Shown piece by piece: positions 26,423 through 35,521 of a stretch of 64,000 bases of DNA. The stretch is taken from positions 60,947 to 124,946 of the forward strand of contig JAEUVE010000018.1 of NCBI GenBank assembly GCA_016786865.1, in the 5' to 3' direction. The position numbers and the translations under genes were made by a program. How positions within the stretch are numbered: position 1 is the stretch's first letter; each line of letters opens with the position of its first letter. Source of the DNA: Sediminibacterium sp. (GTDB lineage: Bacteria; Bacteroidota; Bacteroidia; Chitinophagales; Chitinophagaceae). Below the pieces are notes generated by a model, which saw nothing but the letters and a program-made list of their open reading frames with translations, searched no databases and was not told the DNA's origin.

Positions 26423-27148
26423 ATGTCTACGATCCCTTACTGGATGAGCAGAACCCAATTGTTACTGGGCAACGAACCGATTGAATCCTTAATGAACAAA
26501 CACGTGCTGGTGGTAGGACTGGGTGGTGTAGGAGGTATTTGTGCAGAAATGATTGCCCGTGCCGGTGTAGGTAAAATGACTATTGTAGATGCAGATACCG
26601 TGGACCTGAGCAATACCAACCGTCAGATTCCGGCTTTGCACTCAACTGCCGGACAGCTTAAATCGGAAGTAATGGCAGCCCGTTTAAAAGACATCAATCC
26701 TGCACTGGAGCTGACTGTTAAATCCATTTACATCAAAGATGAAATTACCCATGATCTGCTGGATGAAGCAAACTATGATTATGCAGTGGATTGTATTGAT
26801 ACCCTTTCTCCCAAAGTATATTTTATCAAAGCCTGCCTCGACCGGAATATTCCGATTGTGAGTTCGCTTGGTGCCGGAGGTAAACTGGATCCGTCTCAGG
26901 TGGTGATCACGGATATCTCCAAAACCTATCAGTGTAATCTGGCCAGCTATGTACGCAAAAAACTGCATTCCCTGGGTATTCGTAAGGGCATCACTGTAGT
27001 TTTCAGCGCCGAGAAAGTAGACCAGTCGCGGATCATTGAAACCGAAAAGGCTTTTCCCAAAAAGTCCATCATCGGTACCATGAGTTATATGCCTGCCATC
27101 TTTGGTTGTATGGCTGCCAGCGTGGTTATCCGGAACTTAATAAAGTAA
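26423..27148 (+). CDS. tcdA: tRNA threonylcarbamoyladenosine dehydratase TcdA
   Basis: 241 residues, E1-like adenylyltransferase fold. VLVVGLGGVGGICAEMIARAGVG is the ATP-binding glycine loop; DADTVDLSNTNRQIPA is the E1 signature with the nucleotide-contacting aspartate and arginine. DCIDTLSPKVYFI and SLGAGGKLDPSQV follow, as in TcdA/CsdL. It converts t6A37 in tRNA to its cyclic form with ATP (family knowledge). The N-terminus lacks an extension and there is no C-terminal ubiquitin-like partner gene nearby, which argues against MoeB/ThiF. Its last 12 bp overlap the convergent DUF1343 gene. Confidence 0.9.
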   Translation: MSTIPYWMSRTQLLLGNEPIESLMNKHVLVVGLGGVGGICAEMIARAGVGKMTIVDADTVDLSNTNRQIPALHSTAGQLKSEVMAARLKDINPALELTVKSIYIKDEITHDLLDEANYDYAVDCIDTLSPKVYFIKACLDRNIPIVSSLGAGGKLDPSQVVITDISKTYQCNLASYVRKKLHSLGIRKGITVVFSAEKVDQSRIIETEKAFPKKSIIGTMSYMPAIFGCMAASVVIRNLIK

Positions 27149-28309
27149 ACAGTCCGTTACTTCTTTTTTCCACGAAGGTGTAGCGGTTAGCTGGGTAATC
27201 CTTCTGAGGAATTCAGGGAAGGGCTGTTCATAGAGGGCCTCAGCATTGGGTATCCCAAGTAGTTTGTCAAGGTGCTTTTGTCCGTTCGGGTTTACACTGG
27301 TTTTATAGGTATGCCAGCTGAAATCGCGGGGATAACTGTCTTTGATCATTTTGAGCAGCAACATGCCGAAGAAGACTGGTTTGAATCCGCCCGGATCTTT
27401 CACCATAAAGCGCAATCCCCTGCATTGTTCCCCTGCATATTGATGGGTGGTGGGTAAATAAACGATTGCTTCCGTATGCAGGTCCTCGTTCATCAGACTG
27501 TTCAGTTGTGCTGCAATTGCCTTGTTGTTGATGAGCCAGGGTGCGCCTACAGCCTGAAACGCAAAATCGGTACCCCTGCCTTCGTTCAGGTTGGTTGCTT
27601 CGAACAGGCAGAGTCCTGGATAGAGCAACATGCTCTGAAAACTTTGGATGGCAGGAGAGGTTGGAACAAAAGCCGATCCCCAGTTTGGCTGAAACATTTC
27701 CCGGTTCCAGTTGATGCAGGGAATGATTTCCAGTTCGGCACCGATTTGTCTGGATGCATTGAAGTAGCGCGCCAGTTCACCCAGGGTACAGCTGTGTCTT
27801 ACCGGCATAGGCCATCGGCCAATGAACGAAGCTGCGGTTTCTTCCAGATAGGGGCCTTCCACCAGTTCCATGTTTCCGGAGATGGGATTGGGCCGGTCCA
27901 GTACAATGATTCTTTTGCCGGCAGCAGCACAGGCTTCCAGGGCATAGGTGAGGGTAGACAGATAGGTGTAAAACCGTACTCCGATATCCGGCACATCAAA
28001 CAGCAGCAGATCCAGTTCGTAGAGGTCTTCTTCTCCCGGAGCCAGTTTCTTGCCGTATAAGCTGATGATGGGAAGGTCCGTGAGTTCATCTATCCCATCG
28101 TGCATGGCTTCTCCGTCTGCACCAGTGGCTGAAAGACCGTGTTCGGGAGAAAATAATTTGACCAGGTTGAACCCGGCTTCCTGTAATTTTTTTCTGCTGG
28201 CTTCTCCCTGGTTGGTGGTAGCTGCTTCGTTGGTGATCATTCCAATCCGCTCTTTTTTCCAGGTAGGATTCAGTTCCAGTAACTGATCAATGCCAAAGTG
28301 TACGTGCAT
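27137..28309 (-). CDS. DUF1343 / NamZ-like exo-beta-N-acetylmuramidase (GH171), no signal peptide
   Basis: 390 residues. The family hallmarks LFSPEHGLSA (PEHG, with the glutamate proposed to be catalytic), LLLFDVPDIGVRFYTYLST, VLDRPNPISG and FEATNLNEGRGTDFAFQAVGAPW are all present. NamZ enzymes remove N-acetylmuramic acid from the non-reducing ends of peptidoglycan fragments and support MurNAc recycling (family knowledge). Characterised members are exported; here the protein starts with MHVHFGIDQLLEL and an in-frame TAA lies just upstream, so no signal peptide is possible and it should be cytoplasmic. It is preceded at 18 bp by the second YkgJ gene, probably co-transcribed. Confidence 0.88.
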   Translation of the reverse strand: MHVHFGIDQLLELNPTWKKERIGMITNEAATTNQGEASRKKLQEAGFNLVKLFSPEHGLSATGADGEAMHDGIDELTDLPIISLYGKKLAPGEEDLYELDLLLFDVPDIGVRFYTYLSTLTYALEACAAAGKRIIVLDRPNPISGNMELVEGPYLEETAASFIGRWPMPVRHSCTLGELARYFNASRQIGAELEIIPCINWNREMFQPNWGSAFVPTSPAIQSFQSMLLYPGLCLFEATNLNEGRGTDFAFQAVGAPWLINNKAIAAQLNSLMNEDLHTEAIVYLPTTHQYAGEQCRGLRFMVKDPGGFKPVFFGMLLLKMIKDSYPRDFSWHTYKTSVNPNGQKHLDKLLGIPNAEALYEQPFPEFLRRITQLTATPSWKKEVTDCLLY

Positions 28310-28327
28310 AAAGGCTTACTTAAATGC

Positions 28328-28837
28328 TTATTTAAAATCCATTCTTTCCTTGATCTGTTCCACCACATTAAAGATAATCGGGCAGCGATCGTAATGCATG
28401 AACGTGGTAAAAAGCCTTCTTTTAAAATGAGGCAAATGCAACGCAGGGAATTCCCTGCATCCTTCAAAACGGTATTCGTAAACCGTACATTTATTGTCTG
28501 CTAAAAAAGGGCAGGGCATCCGGTTCATGATCATCATTCCATTGCTTCCTTTTTCGAGGTATTCGGCATCGAAGGCTTCCCTCGTCTGGTTCAGGTGTCC
28601 GGCCAGCGCGGTAGCTTCTCCCTCGTTCAAACAGACCATCAGGCTCTTGCAGCAGTTTCCACAATCGGTACAACTGATGGTCGGGCTTATCAGGGCATCC
28701 AGTTCCTGGACCAGCTCGTCCACTTCCGCATCGTTTTTTTCGCTCAGAAATGTCTTGAACCGGTCGTTGTTGGCTTCGTTTTGCCGGGCAAAGTCGCAGA
28801 TCTGTTGGAGGTCGGTTTGAGGAATAAAATGGCTCAT
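28328..28837 (-). CDS. YkgJ-family cysteine-cluster protein (copy 2)
   Basis: 169 residues from the ATG at 28837; a GTG seven codons upstream (28858) is an alternative. Motifs: SCTDCGNCCKSL (about residues 55-66), RMPCPFL, and KCTVYEYRFEGCREFPAL, the same order as copy 1 at 24809. The conserved cysteines suggest a metal or Fe-S site; the biochemical role is unknown. The downstream NamZ-like gene begins 18 bp later on the same strand, so they likely share a transcript. It diverges from parE over 147 bp that contain a promoter and a DnaA-box-like site. Confidence 0.87.
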   Translation of the reverse strand: MSHFIPQTDLQQICDFARQNEANNDRFKTFLSEKNDAEVDELVQELDALISPTISCTDCGNCCKSLMVCLNEGEATALAGHLNQTREAFDAEYLEKGSNGMMIMNRMPCPFLADNKCTVYEYRFEGCREFPALHLPHFKRRLFTTFMHYDRCPIIFNVVEQIKERMDFK

Positions 28838-28888
28838 ATAGGTGGTAAAGGTAGGCACTGAAGGTAAAAATCCACGAAAAACAGCAAT

Positions 28889-28897
28889 TTATCCACA
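28889..28897 (+). promoter_or_regulatory. DnaA-box-like 9-mer upstream of parE
   Basis: TTATCCACA is a perfect match to the classical DnaA box (TTATNCACA). It lies in the divergent intergenic region about 95 bp before the parE start. A single box can occur by chance in a window this size. Confidence 0.3.
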
Positions 28898-28924
28898 TTG
28901 AAACCCCATTTGTAGAAAAGAAAA

Positions 28925-28955
28925 ATTGGGCTAAGATTTGAGGGAGTTAGATTTG
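28925..28955 (+). promoter_or_regulatory. Bacteroidota-type promoter of the parE operon
   Basis: ATTG at 28925-28928, a 19-nt spacer and TAGATTTG at 28948-28955 match the -33/-7 consensus with one mismatch in the -33 box. The parE ATG lies 29 bp downstream. Confidence 0.6.
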
Positions 28956-28984
28956 CCATTGGCTAAAAAATAGCTTGTGGTACT

Positions 28985-30868
28985 ATGGCAGATGATAAGA
29001 ATGTAGTCCGGTATGATGAGGATTCTATCCGGTCGCTCGAATGGCAGGAGCATATCCGACTCCGCCCGGGCATGTATATTGGTAAATTAGGGGATGGTTC
29101 GGCCCCGGACGACGGTATTTATGTGCTGATTAAGGAAATTATCGACAACAGTATCGACGAATACACCATGGGAAATGGAAAGCAGGTAGAGCTGACCATC
29201 GAAGGCAAGGAAGTGTCTATCCGCGACTATGGACGCGGTATCCCTCTTGGAAAAATGGTGGATGCGGTTAGTAAAATGAATACCGGTGGTAAGTACGACA
29301 GCAAGGCTTTTCAGAAAAGTGTTGGATTAAACGGGGTCGGTACCAAGGCGGTGAATGCGCTGAGCAGCAGTTTTGTAGTTACCTCTATCCGAGATGGTAA
29401 GTCTAAAACGGCTGAATTTCAGAAAGGTATCCTGATGAAAGAACACAAGGAGGTTAAATCCGATGAACCCAACGGAACCCGGGTGGTATTTACACCGGAC
29501 GATACCATCTTCAGGAACTTTAAGTATATCCACGAATACCTTGAAAATCAACTCTGGAATTACTGTTACCTGAATGCAGGCCTTGCGATGTTTTTCAATG
29601 GCAAGAAGTACATCAGCAAAAATGGTTTGCTCGACCTGCTTGAACGAAAGACCAATCCGGATGAACTGCGTTATCCTATTATTCATCTGAAAGGGGACGA
29701 TATTGAAGTAGCGCTTTCACACAACAACGATTACGGGGAAGATATTTTTTCATTTGTGAACGGTCAGTATACCACCCAGGGGGGTACCCATCAGCAGGCT
29801 TTCAGAGAAGCTTATGTAAAAGTGGTGCGGGATTTTTTCAAGAAAGATTACGAAGCATCGGATATTCGAACCAGTATTGTAGCTGCGGTATCTGTAAGGG
29901 TGCAGGAGCCGGTATTTGAGAGCCAGACCAAGACCAAGCTTGGTTCCCAGAACGTGGCAGAGGGAGGGGTAAGTATGAAGGCATTTGTGCTGGATTTTCT
30001 GGCCAAAGAACTGGACAACTTCCTGCACAGGAATCCGGCAACTGCCGACGCCCTCAAAAAACGGATAGAGCAAAATGAAAGGGAAAGAAAGGAACTGGCA
30101 GGAATTAAAAAACTGGCCAATGAGCGTGCCAAGAAGGCCAATCTGCACAATAAGAAGCTGCGTGATTGCAGGGTTCACCTGAATGATGAACCACCTGTTA
30201 AAAACAGGGAATCCTACATCGCCATGCAAAATGATACCACCATTTTCATTACCGAGGGAGACAGTGCCAGCGGAAGCATTACCAAATCCAGGAATGTGGA
30301 CACACAGGCCGTTTTCAGTCTTCGCGGTAAGCCGCTCAATACATTTGGCGAAACCAAGAAAGTGGTATACCAGAATGAAGAGTTCAACCTGCTTCAACAT
30401 GCACTTAATATAGAAGATGGCATGGAGGGATTGCGATACAATAATATTGTGTTCGCAACCGATGCAGACGTGGATGGAATGCACATCCGTTTATTGCTGA
30501 TGACCTTCTTTTTGCAGTTTTTTCCCGACCTCATTAAAAAAGGGCACGTATATATTCTGGAAACGCCGCTGTTTCGGGTACGCAACAAACAGGAAACGAT
30601 CTACTGCTATGATGAAACCGAAAAGCAGGAAGCTGTAAAAAAGCTGGGAGGCAAACCGGAGATTACCCGATTCAAAGGACTGGGTGAAATTTCCCCGGAA
30701 GAGTTCGGACGCTTTATTGGCAGGGATATCCGCCTGCAGCCGGTCATGCTGGAGCAGGGAGACCATATTCAGGAATTGCTGGAATACTACATGGGTAAGA
30801 ATACCATGGACCGCCAGGAATTTATTATTAATAACCTCCGTGTGGAGATGGATTTGATTGAAAACTAA
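28985..30868 (+). CDS. parE: DNA topoisomerase IV subunit B (ParE)
   Basis: 627 residues, cytoplasmic. GHKL ATPase motifs: [22 protein letters not shown] and [14 protein letters not shown]. The transducer domain follows. The TOPRIM domain has [10 protein letters not shown] (catalytic glutamate) and [12 protein letters not shown] (DxD). It decatenates daughter chromosomes with ParC. Assignment to ParE rather than GyrB rests on the short length and the partner parC gene at 32098-34608 in the same operon; the GyrB of Bacteroidota usually stands elsewhere. The gene leads the operon behind a consensus promoter and is followed after 12 bp by the DUF1835 gene. Confidence 0.92.
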   Translation: MADDKNVVRYDEDSIRSLEWQEHIRLRPGMYIGKLGDGSAPDDGIYVLIKEIIDNSIDEYTMGNGKQVELTIEGKEVSIRDYGRGIPLGKMVDAVSKMNTGGKYDSKAFQKSVGLNGVGTKAVNALSSSFVVTSIRDGKSKTAEFQKGILMKEHKEVKSDEPNGTRVVFTPDDTIFRNFKYIHEYLENQLWNYCYLNAGLAMFFNGKKYISKNGLLDLLERKTNPDELRYPIIHLKGDDIEVALSHNNDYGEDIFSFVNGQYTTQGGTHQQAFREAYVKVVRDFFKKDYEASDIRTSIVAAVSVRVQEPVFESQTKTKLGSQNVAEGGVSMKAFVLDFLAKELDNFLHRNPATADALKKRIEQNERERKELAGIKKLANERAKKANLHNKKLRDCRVHLNDEPPVKNRESYIAMQNDTTIFITEGDSASGSITKSRNVDTQAVFSLRGKPLNTFGETKKVVYQNEEFNLLQHALNIEDGMEGLRYNNIVFATDADVDGMHIRLLLMTFFLQFFPDLIKKGHVYILETPLFRVRNKQETIYCYDETEKQEAVKKLGGKPEITRFKGLGEISPEEFGRFIGRDIRLQPVMLEQGDHIQELLEYYMGKNTMDRQEFIINNLRVEMDLIEN

Positions 30869-30880
30869 TAGCCTATTTGT

Positions 30881-31699
30881 ATGATTCATATTGTATTTGA
30901 AACGCCCAATGTGGCTGCACTGCAGCAGGCGATTGAACTGGACGAAAGTTTGCAGGGCACTGTTGTGGAAATAAAAGACGACTATGCCGCAGGGCCATTG
31001 GGAGAAATTTATCAGGCAGAAGGCTACCAGCAAAGAAGAGACTGGTGGAAGGAAGTGCTGGCATTTTCTCCTTACGAAAACCAGCTTGATATTGTAGACG
31101 ATAAACTGGCTGTGCACCAGCTGATTCAGCAGTTAAAGGAAGATGAAACCCAGGAACTGTGGATCTGGATGGGGCAGAATGCGCATGATGTATGCGGCTA
31201 TTATTGGTTGATGAGTCAGCTCAAAGACCAGGCCGGAAGAATACAGGTGCTGTACCTGAACAACCTTCCTTTCTTTAATGAAAAAGGGAATATTTTTTAT
31301 CCAACCCACCTGCATGAAATTCAACCAAGGGAATTTCTGAAAGCAAAGAAACTGGCACGTCCGATCACCCTTAGTGAATTTGAAGTGGATCCGGATGAAT
31401 GGAAAAAAATCTGCGCCGAAAATGCACTGGTTCGTTTTCTGGAAGGCGGAAAAAAAATCATTTCGAAGGAAGTGGATTTCTATGACAAGTATCTGCTGAA
31501 CCAGATTACTGCCGATGCGCAGAAGCTCAATAAACTGATTACATCGGCCCAAAGCAAAATGCCGGTAAAAACCGGGGATGCTTTTTTGGTATGGCGTTTA
31601 AGAGAACTGGCTACTGCCGGAAAGCTGGCAATAGGAGGAGACTGGCAGAAAGGGTGGAAAGAAATTACGGTACAGTTGGCGGCAGCAACTGCAAGTTAA
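30881..31699 (+). CDS. DUF1835 domain protein in the topoisomerase IV operon
   Basis: 272 residues, cytoplasmic. The N-terminal part (about residues 1-125, MIHIVFETPN, then DDYAAGPLG and WIWMGQNAHDVCGYYWL) is DUF1835; the C-terminal part (about 150-250) resembles the accompanying DUF3658 region, with RPITLSEFEVDPDEWKKIC and VRFLEGGKKI. Function not known; in other bacteria these domains occur in proteins with no established role. It starts 12 bp after parE and ends 4 bp before the cupin, so it is tightly placed between the two topoisomerase IV genes. Confidence 0.8.
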   Translation: MIHIVFETPNVAALQQAIELDESLQGTVVEIKDDYAAGPLGEIYQAEGYQQRRDWWKEVLAFSPYENQLDIVDDKLAVHQLIQQLKEDETQELWIWMGQNAHDVCGYYWLMSQLKDQAGRIQVLYLNNLPFFNEKGNIFYPTHLHEIQPREFLKAKKLARPITLSEFEVDPDEWKKICAENALVRFLEGGKKIISKEVDFYDKYLLNQITADAQKLNKLITSAQSKMPVKTGDAFLVWRLRELATAGKLAIGGDWQKGWKEITVQLAAATAS

Positions 31700-31703
31700 G
31701 ACT

Positions 31704-32075
31704 ATGGTAAAAGTTACTAGGCTCCCGAAGATTGGCGAAGACGAAAGAGGCGCAACACATTATTTTGATACTGCACGCAGCGGGCAGTTTATTGTGGCTT
31801 ACAGAAAGGCCGGAAGCGTCAGTGGCAGGCATTATCACAAGGGCTTGGCCGCCAAGAAGAATCCTGAGCAAATTATTATCATGCAGGGAGAAGCCCTCTT
31901 GAACTGGCACGATGTCCGGAGCAACCGTCATGGTTCGGAAATCATTACCGCCCCTTCGCTGGTGGAAATTGAGCCCTGGGCCTGGCACGAAGTGATTTCT
32001 CAAACCGATATCATCGTGTTTGAATTGAATGGGCTTGATGACGCCAAAGAAGATACATTCAAAACAGAAGATTAA
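31704..32075 (+). CDS. Small cupin-like protein in the topoisomerase IV operon
   Basis: 123 residues, no signal peptide. The pattern fits a single cupin barrel: VSGRHYHKG (first metal-binding motif, with two histidines), QIIIMQGEALLNW, and EIEPWAWHEVI (second motif, with histidine). It resembles sugar-nucleotide isomerase-like WxcM/FdtA or small cupin proteins, but no specific catalytic signature is seen. The start (ATG at 31704) is 4 bp after the DUF1835 gene; parC follows at 22 bp. Substrate unknown. Confidence 0.75.
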   Translation: MVKVTRLPKIGEDERGATHYFDTARSGQFIVAYRKAGSVSGRHYHKGLAAKKNPEQIIIMQGEALLNWHDVRSNRHGSEIITAPSLVEIEPWAWHEVISQTDIIVFELNGLDDAKEDTFKTED

Positions 32076-32097
32076 ACGTAGAACCGAATAAAACAGC

Positions 32098-34608
32098 ATG
32101 GCGAAAGAGAAAAGTGAAAACAGGGTTTTTGAGAATGAAACCGGAGTGCAGGGACAGTACAAAAACTGGTTCCTAGATTACGCTTCCTATGTAATTCTGG
32201 AGCGTGCGGTTCCGGCTATTGAGGATGGCCTGAAACCCGTTCACCGCAGGATCCTCCATTCCATGAAGGAAATGGACGACGGCCGCTTTAACAAGGTAGC
32301 CAATATTATAGGACAAAGTATGCAGTACCACCCGCATGGAGATGCCAGTATTGGCGATGCGCTGGTAACGCTTGGTCAGAAAGACCTGTTGGTAGAAACA
32401 CAGGGTAACTGGGGCGATGTAAGAACCGGAGATTCCGCTGCTGCATCGAGGTACATAGAAGCCCGCCTGAGTAAGTTTGCGCTGGAAGTGGCGTTCAATC
32501 CTAAAACCACCGAATGGCAATTCAGTTACGATGGAAGAAAAAATGAGCCGGTGAATCTTCCGATGAAGTTTCCGTTGTTGCTGGCCCAGGGCGCTGATGG
32601 TATTGCAGTAGGATTGTCTACTAAAATTCTTCCGCACAACTTTTGTGAACTGATCGAAGCATCCGTTAAACATTTAAGAGGGAAGAAATTTGAACTGTAT
32701 CCCGATTTTCAGACGGGTGGCATGATTGATGTAACGAACTACAACGACGGAAAGCGGGGTGGAAAAGTTCGGGTCCGGGCTCGCGTGGAAGAAATGGATA
32801 AGAAAACACTGGTTATTCGCGATGTGCCTTACAGTGTAACCACAACCCAACTAATGGAGAGCATTACCAAGGCCAATGAGCAGGGTAAGATCAAGATTAA
32901 AAAAGTAACGGATGTAACCGCCCAGGATGTTGAAATTCAGATCGACCTTGCGCCTGGTATATCACCGGATATTACCATTGATGCACTGTATGCATTTACC
33001 GATTGCGAAGTGAGTATATCGCCCAATGCCTGTGTGATTGTAGAAAACAAGCCTCGATTCATTACGGTGCAGGAATTACTGATCCAATCCGTAGACAATA
33101 CTAAAAATCTACTGAAGCGGGAGCTGGAAATCAGGCTGGCCGAGCTGGAAGACAAATGGCATTATACTTCACTGGAGAAAATATTCTTTGAAGAAAAAAT
33201 ATACAAGGAATTAGAGCAGAAACACCAGAGCTGGGACAAAGTGATCGAAGCCATCGATAAAGCTTTTGTGCCGTATAAGAAAAAACTGAAAAGGGAAATT
33301 GCCCGTGAAGATATTCTGAAGCTGACCGAAAAACCGGTAAGAAGAATTTACCGGCTCGACATTAATGAGCTCAATGAGCAAATTATTGCCATTGAAGCAG
33401 ATATCCGGCAGGTACAATACGATCTGGAACACCTGACCGATTTTACGGTTGCTTATTATGAGAACCTGCTGAAAAAATACGGTAAGGGAAGGGAACGTAA
33501 AACAGAAATCCGTGAGTTTGATACCATTCAGGTGAAGCAGGTAGCCATTGCCAATACCAAGGTTTACCTGAACAGGAGCGAGGGCTTTATTGGAACAGGC
33601 CTAAAGAAGGATGAATTCCTTTGCGAGTGTTCCGATTACGACGATATCATTGCGTTTACCAAGTCGGGTATTATGAAAGTGGTAAAAGTCTCCGATAAGG
33701 TATTCATAGGGAAAGACATTATACATGCTGCCGTATTTGAAAAGAATGATGAACGTACCACCTACAATATGATTTATGTAGATGGTAAATCAGGGGTAAG
33801 TTATGCGAAGCGCTTTAATGTAACCGGCGTTACGCGCGACAGGGAATACGACCTTACCAAGGGCAGTGAAAAAAGCAGGGTGCATTATTTTACCGCCAAC
33901 CCCAACGGAGAAGCAGAAGTGGTGAAAGTGATATTGAGCCCCAACTGCACTGCACGCATCAAGGAACTGGATTTTTATTTTGAAGAACTTGAAATCAAGG
34001 GCAGGGCAAGTATGGGTAACCAGGTAACCAAGTATCCGATCAAAACGGTTAAACTGAAAGAAGCCGGTAAGAGTACGCTGGCTGGCCGCAAGCTCTGGTT
34101 TGATGATAAATTCGGACGACTGAATACAGAAGAGAAAGGCAAATACCTGGGAAGTTTTGAGGATGAAAAAATCGTTGTCTTTTATAAAGACGGTACCTAT
34201 GAATTAACCGATACCGAAATTACCCAGCGATTTGAGCCTGATCAGGTGATGTTGATCGAGCAGTTTGATCCGAATAAAATCGTTACTGCCGTTTACCTCG
34301 ATCAGGATAAAAACCAGTACAATATCAAGCGTTTCAAAATTGAAACCTCCACACTGAAAACCCAGTTCCTTTTCATCAAAGAAGGAACGGGCAACAGATT
34401 GGAAGCGGTCAGCACAGAAGATGAGCCTATCTTAGTGGTGCAGACCGGACGTGGACAACAGGTCCGAAAAGCCAAATTTAAGGTGGCCAAGATGGTGGAG
34501 GTTATGGGCTGGAAGGCTGTAGGGGCCAAGCTGACCGATTTCAGCAAAACCATCGAAATGAGCTGGGAACCAGCAGCAGCAAAGGATACAGCACCTGAAT
34601 TATTTTAA
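32098..34608 (+). CDS. parC: DNA topoisomerase IV subunit A (ParC)
   Basis: 836 residues. The breakage-reunion domain is clear: YASYVILERAVPAIEDGLKPV, GQSMQYHPHGDASI (quinolone-target region) and SAAASRYIEARLSK with the catalytic tyrosine. The C-terminal region (about residues 480-800) has beta-pinwheel-like blades, for example ECSDYDDIIAFTKSGIMKVV, but the canonical GyrA box (QRRGGKG) is not seen, consistent with ParC. It pairs with parE at 28985-30868; the DUF1835 and cupin genes lie between. It is followed 9 bp later by the CvfB-like gene. Confidence 0.92.
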   Translation: MAKEKSENRVFENETGVQGQYKNWFLDYASYVILERAVPAIEDGLKPVHRRILHSMKEMDDGRFNKVANIIGQSMQYHPHGDASIGDALVTLGQKDLLVETQGNWGDVRTGDSAAASRYIEARLSKFALEVAFNPKTTEWQFSYDGRKNEPVNLPMKFPLLLAQGADGIAVGLSTKILPHNFCELIEASVKHLRGKKFELYPDFQTGGMIDVTNYNDGKRGGKVRVRARVEEMDKKTLVIRDVPYSVTTTQLMESITKANEQGKIKIKKVTDVTAQDVEIQIDLAPGISPDITIDALYAFTDCEVSISPNACVIVENKPRFITVQELLIQSVDNTKNLLKRELEIRLAELEDKWHYTSLEKIFFEEKIYKELEQKHQSWDKVIEAIDKAFVPYKKKLKREIAREDILKLTEKPVRRIYRLDINELNEQIIAIEADIRQVQYDLEHLTDFTVAYYENLLKKYGKGRERKTEIREFDTIQVKQVAIANTKVYLNRSEGFIGTGLKKDEFLCECSDYDDIIAFTKSGIMKVVKVSDKVFIGKDIIHAAVFEKNDERTTYNMIYVDGKSGVSYAKRFNVTGVTRDREYDLTKGSEKSRVHYFTANPNGEAEVVKVILSPNCTARIKELDFYFEELEIKGRASMGNQVTKYPIKTVKLKEAGKSTLAGRKLWFDDKFGRLNTEEKGKYLGSFEDEKIVVFYKDGTYELTDTEITQRFEPDQVMLIEQFDPNKIVTAVYLDQDKNQYNIKRFKIETSTLKTQFLFIKEGTGNRLEAVSTEDEPILVVQTGRGQQVRKAKFKVAKMVEVMGWKAVGAKLTDFSKTIEMSWEPAAAKDTAPELF

Positions 34609-34617
34609 TTTATTACT

Positions 34618-35457
34618 ATGAACAGCATACAGGTTGGGAATTACAATACGCTTAAAGTAAGCCGTAAGGTAGACTTTGGTTTTTACCTCGATGACGGCGC
34701 TGAAGGCATATTGTTGCCCAAACGGTTTGCTCCGAAAGATCTCCGCATTGGTGATGAAATCCGGGTTTTTGTTTACCACGATTCCGATAATCGGTTAATA
34801 GCAACAACACAAATACCCAAAGCCGTGGTGGGTGAGATTGCCCGGTTGAAAGTGGTGTCGGTTACCCGACAGGGTGCGTTTATGGACTGGGGGCTGATGA
34901 AAGATCTTTTTGTGCCTGCATCCAAACAGGTTTCGGGGATGCGACTGGGGGGGGAATACCTGGTAATGCCTTATATAGATGAAATGACGGGTAGGGTGGC
35001 AGCCACCGAAAAGATCGAGAATCTGATGCAGAATGATGAACTGACGGTAAAAGAACTGGAGATGGTGGATCTGCTGGTGTACCGCACATCGGAGCTTGGT
35101 TATGTTATGATTATCAATAATAAACATATTGGTATCCTGCATGGCAATGAAGTGTTTCAACAATTGCAGATTGGTGATCGGGTAAAAGGATTCATCAAAA
35201 AAATCCGACCCGATCATAAGATAGATCTGGTATTGGGTAAACCCGGTTTTGATAAGGTAGAAGATGAAGCAGAAAAAATATTGCGTCTGCTGAGGGAAAA
35301 CAACGGTTACCTGCCTTACCACGATAAGTCTGATCCGGAGGACATCTATGCTTTTTTTGGTATGAGTAAGAAAACCTTCAAAATGACTACGGGAAATCTG
35401 TATAAGCAACAAAAGATCGCTTTCACCAAAACAGGCATACAACTTACGGAAGCCTGA
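34618..35457 (+). CDS. S1 RNA-binding protein, CvfB-like
   Basis: 279 residues. It has several S1/OB-like segments: about residues 5-60, 65-135 (GEIARLKVVSVTRQGAFMDWGL) and 145-210 (VGFILHGN-like ILHGNEVFQQLQIGD and RVKGFIKKIRPDHKIDL), followed by a C-terminal winged helix (about 225-275, ILRLLRENNGYLPYHD). This order is that of CvfB, an RNA-binding regulator in Gram-positive bacteria; Bacteroidota homologues are uncharacterised. It is the last gene of the parE operon, 9 bp after parC. A 14-bp palindrome lies 10 bp after its stop. Confidence 0.85.
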   Translation: MNSIQVGNYNTLKVSRKVDFGFYLDDGAEGILLPKRFAPKDLRIGDEIRVFVYHDSDNRLIATTQIPKAVVGEIARLKVVSVTRQGAFMDWGLMKDLFVPASKQVSGMRLGGEYLVMPYIDEMTGRVAATEKIENLMQNDELTVKELEMVDLLVYRTSELGYVMIINNKHIGILHGNEVFQQLQIGDRVKGFIKKIRPDHKIDLVLGKPGFDKVEDEAEKILRLLRENNGYLPYHDKSDPEDIYAFFGMSKKTFKMTTGNLYKQQKIAFTKTGIQLTEA

Positions 35458-35466
35458 GTTTTTTCG

Positions 35467-35480
35467 CTAACAATTGTTAG
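35467..35480. promoter_or_regulatory. 14-bp perfect palindrome upstream of the thiolase gene
   Basis: CTAACAATTGTTAG is self-complementary over all 14 bases. It sits 42 bp before the thiolase start codon and next to a TATCTTAG element (35491-35498) that resembles a -7 box, as expected of a repressor operator. No regulator gene is adjacent. Confidence 0.4.
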
Positions 35481-35521
35481 TATTTATTGTTATCTTAGCC
35501 CTTCTAAAAAATACCTCAATT

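Noticed and set aside
29750..30484. 244-residue minus-strand open frame inside parE
   Set aside because: It is a shadow of the well-supported parE gene with no motifs of its own.
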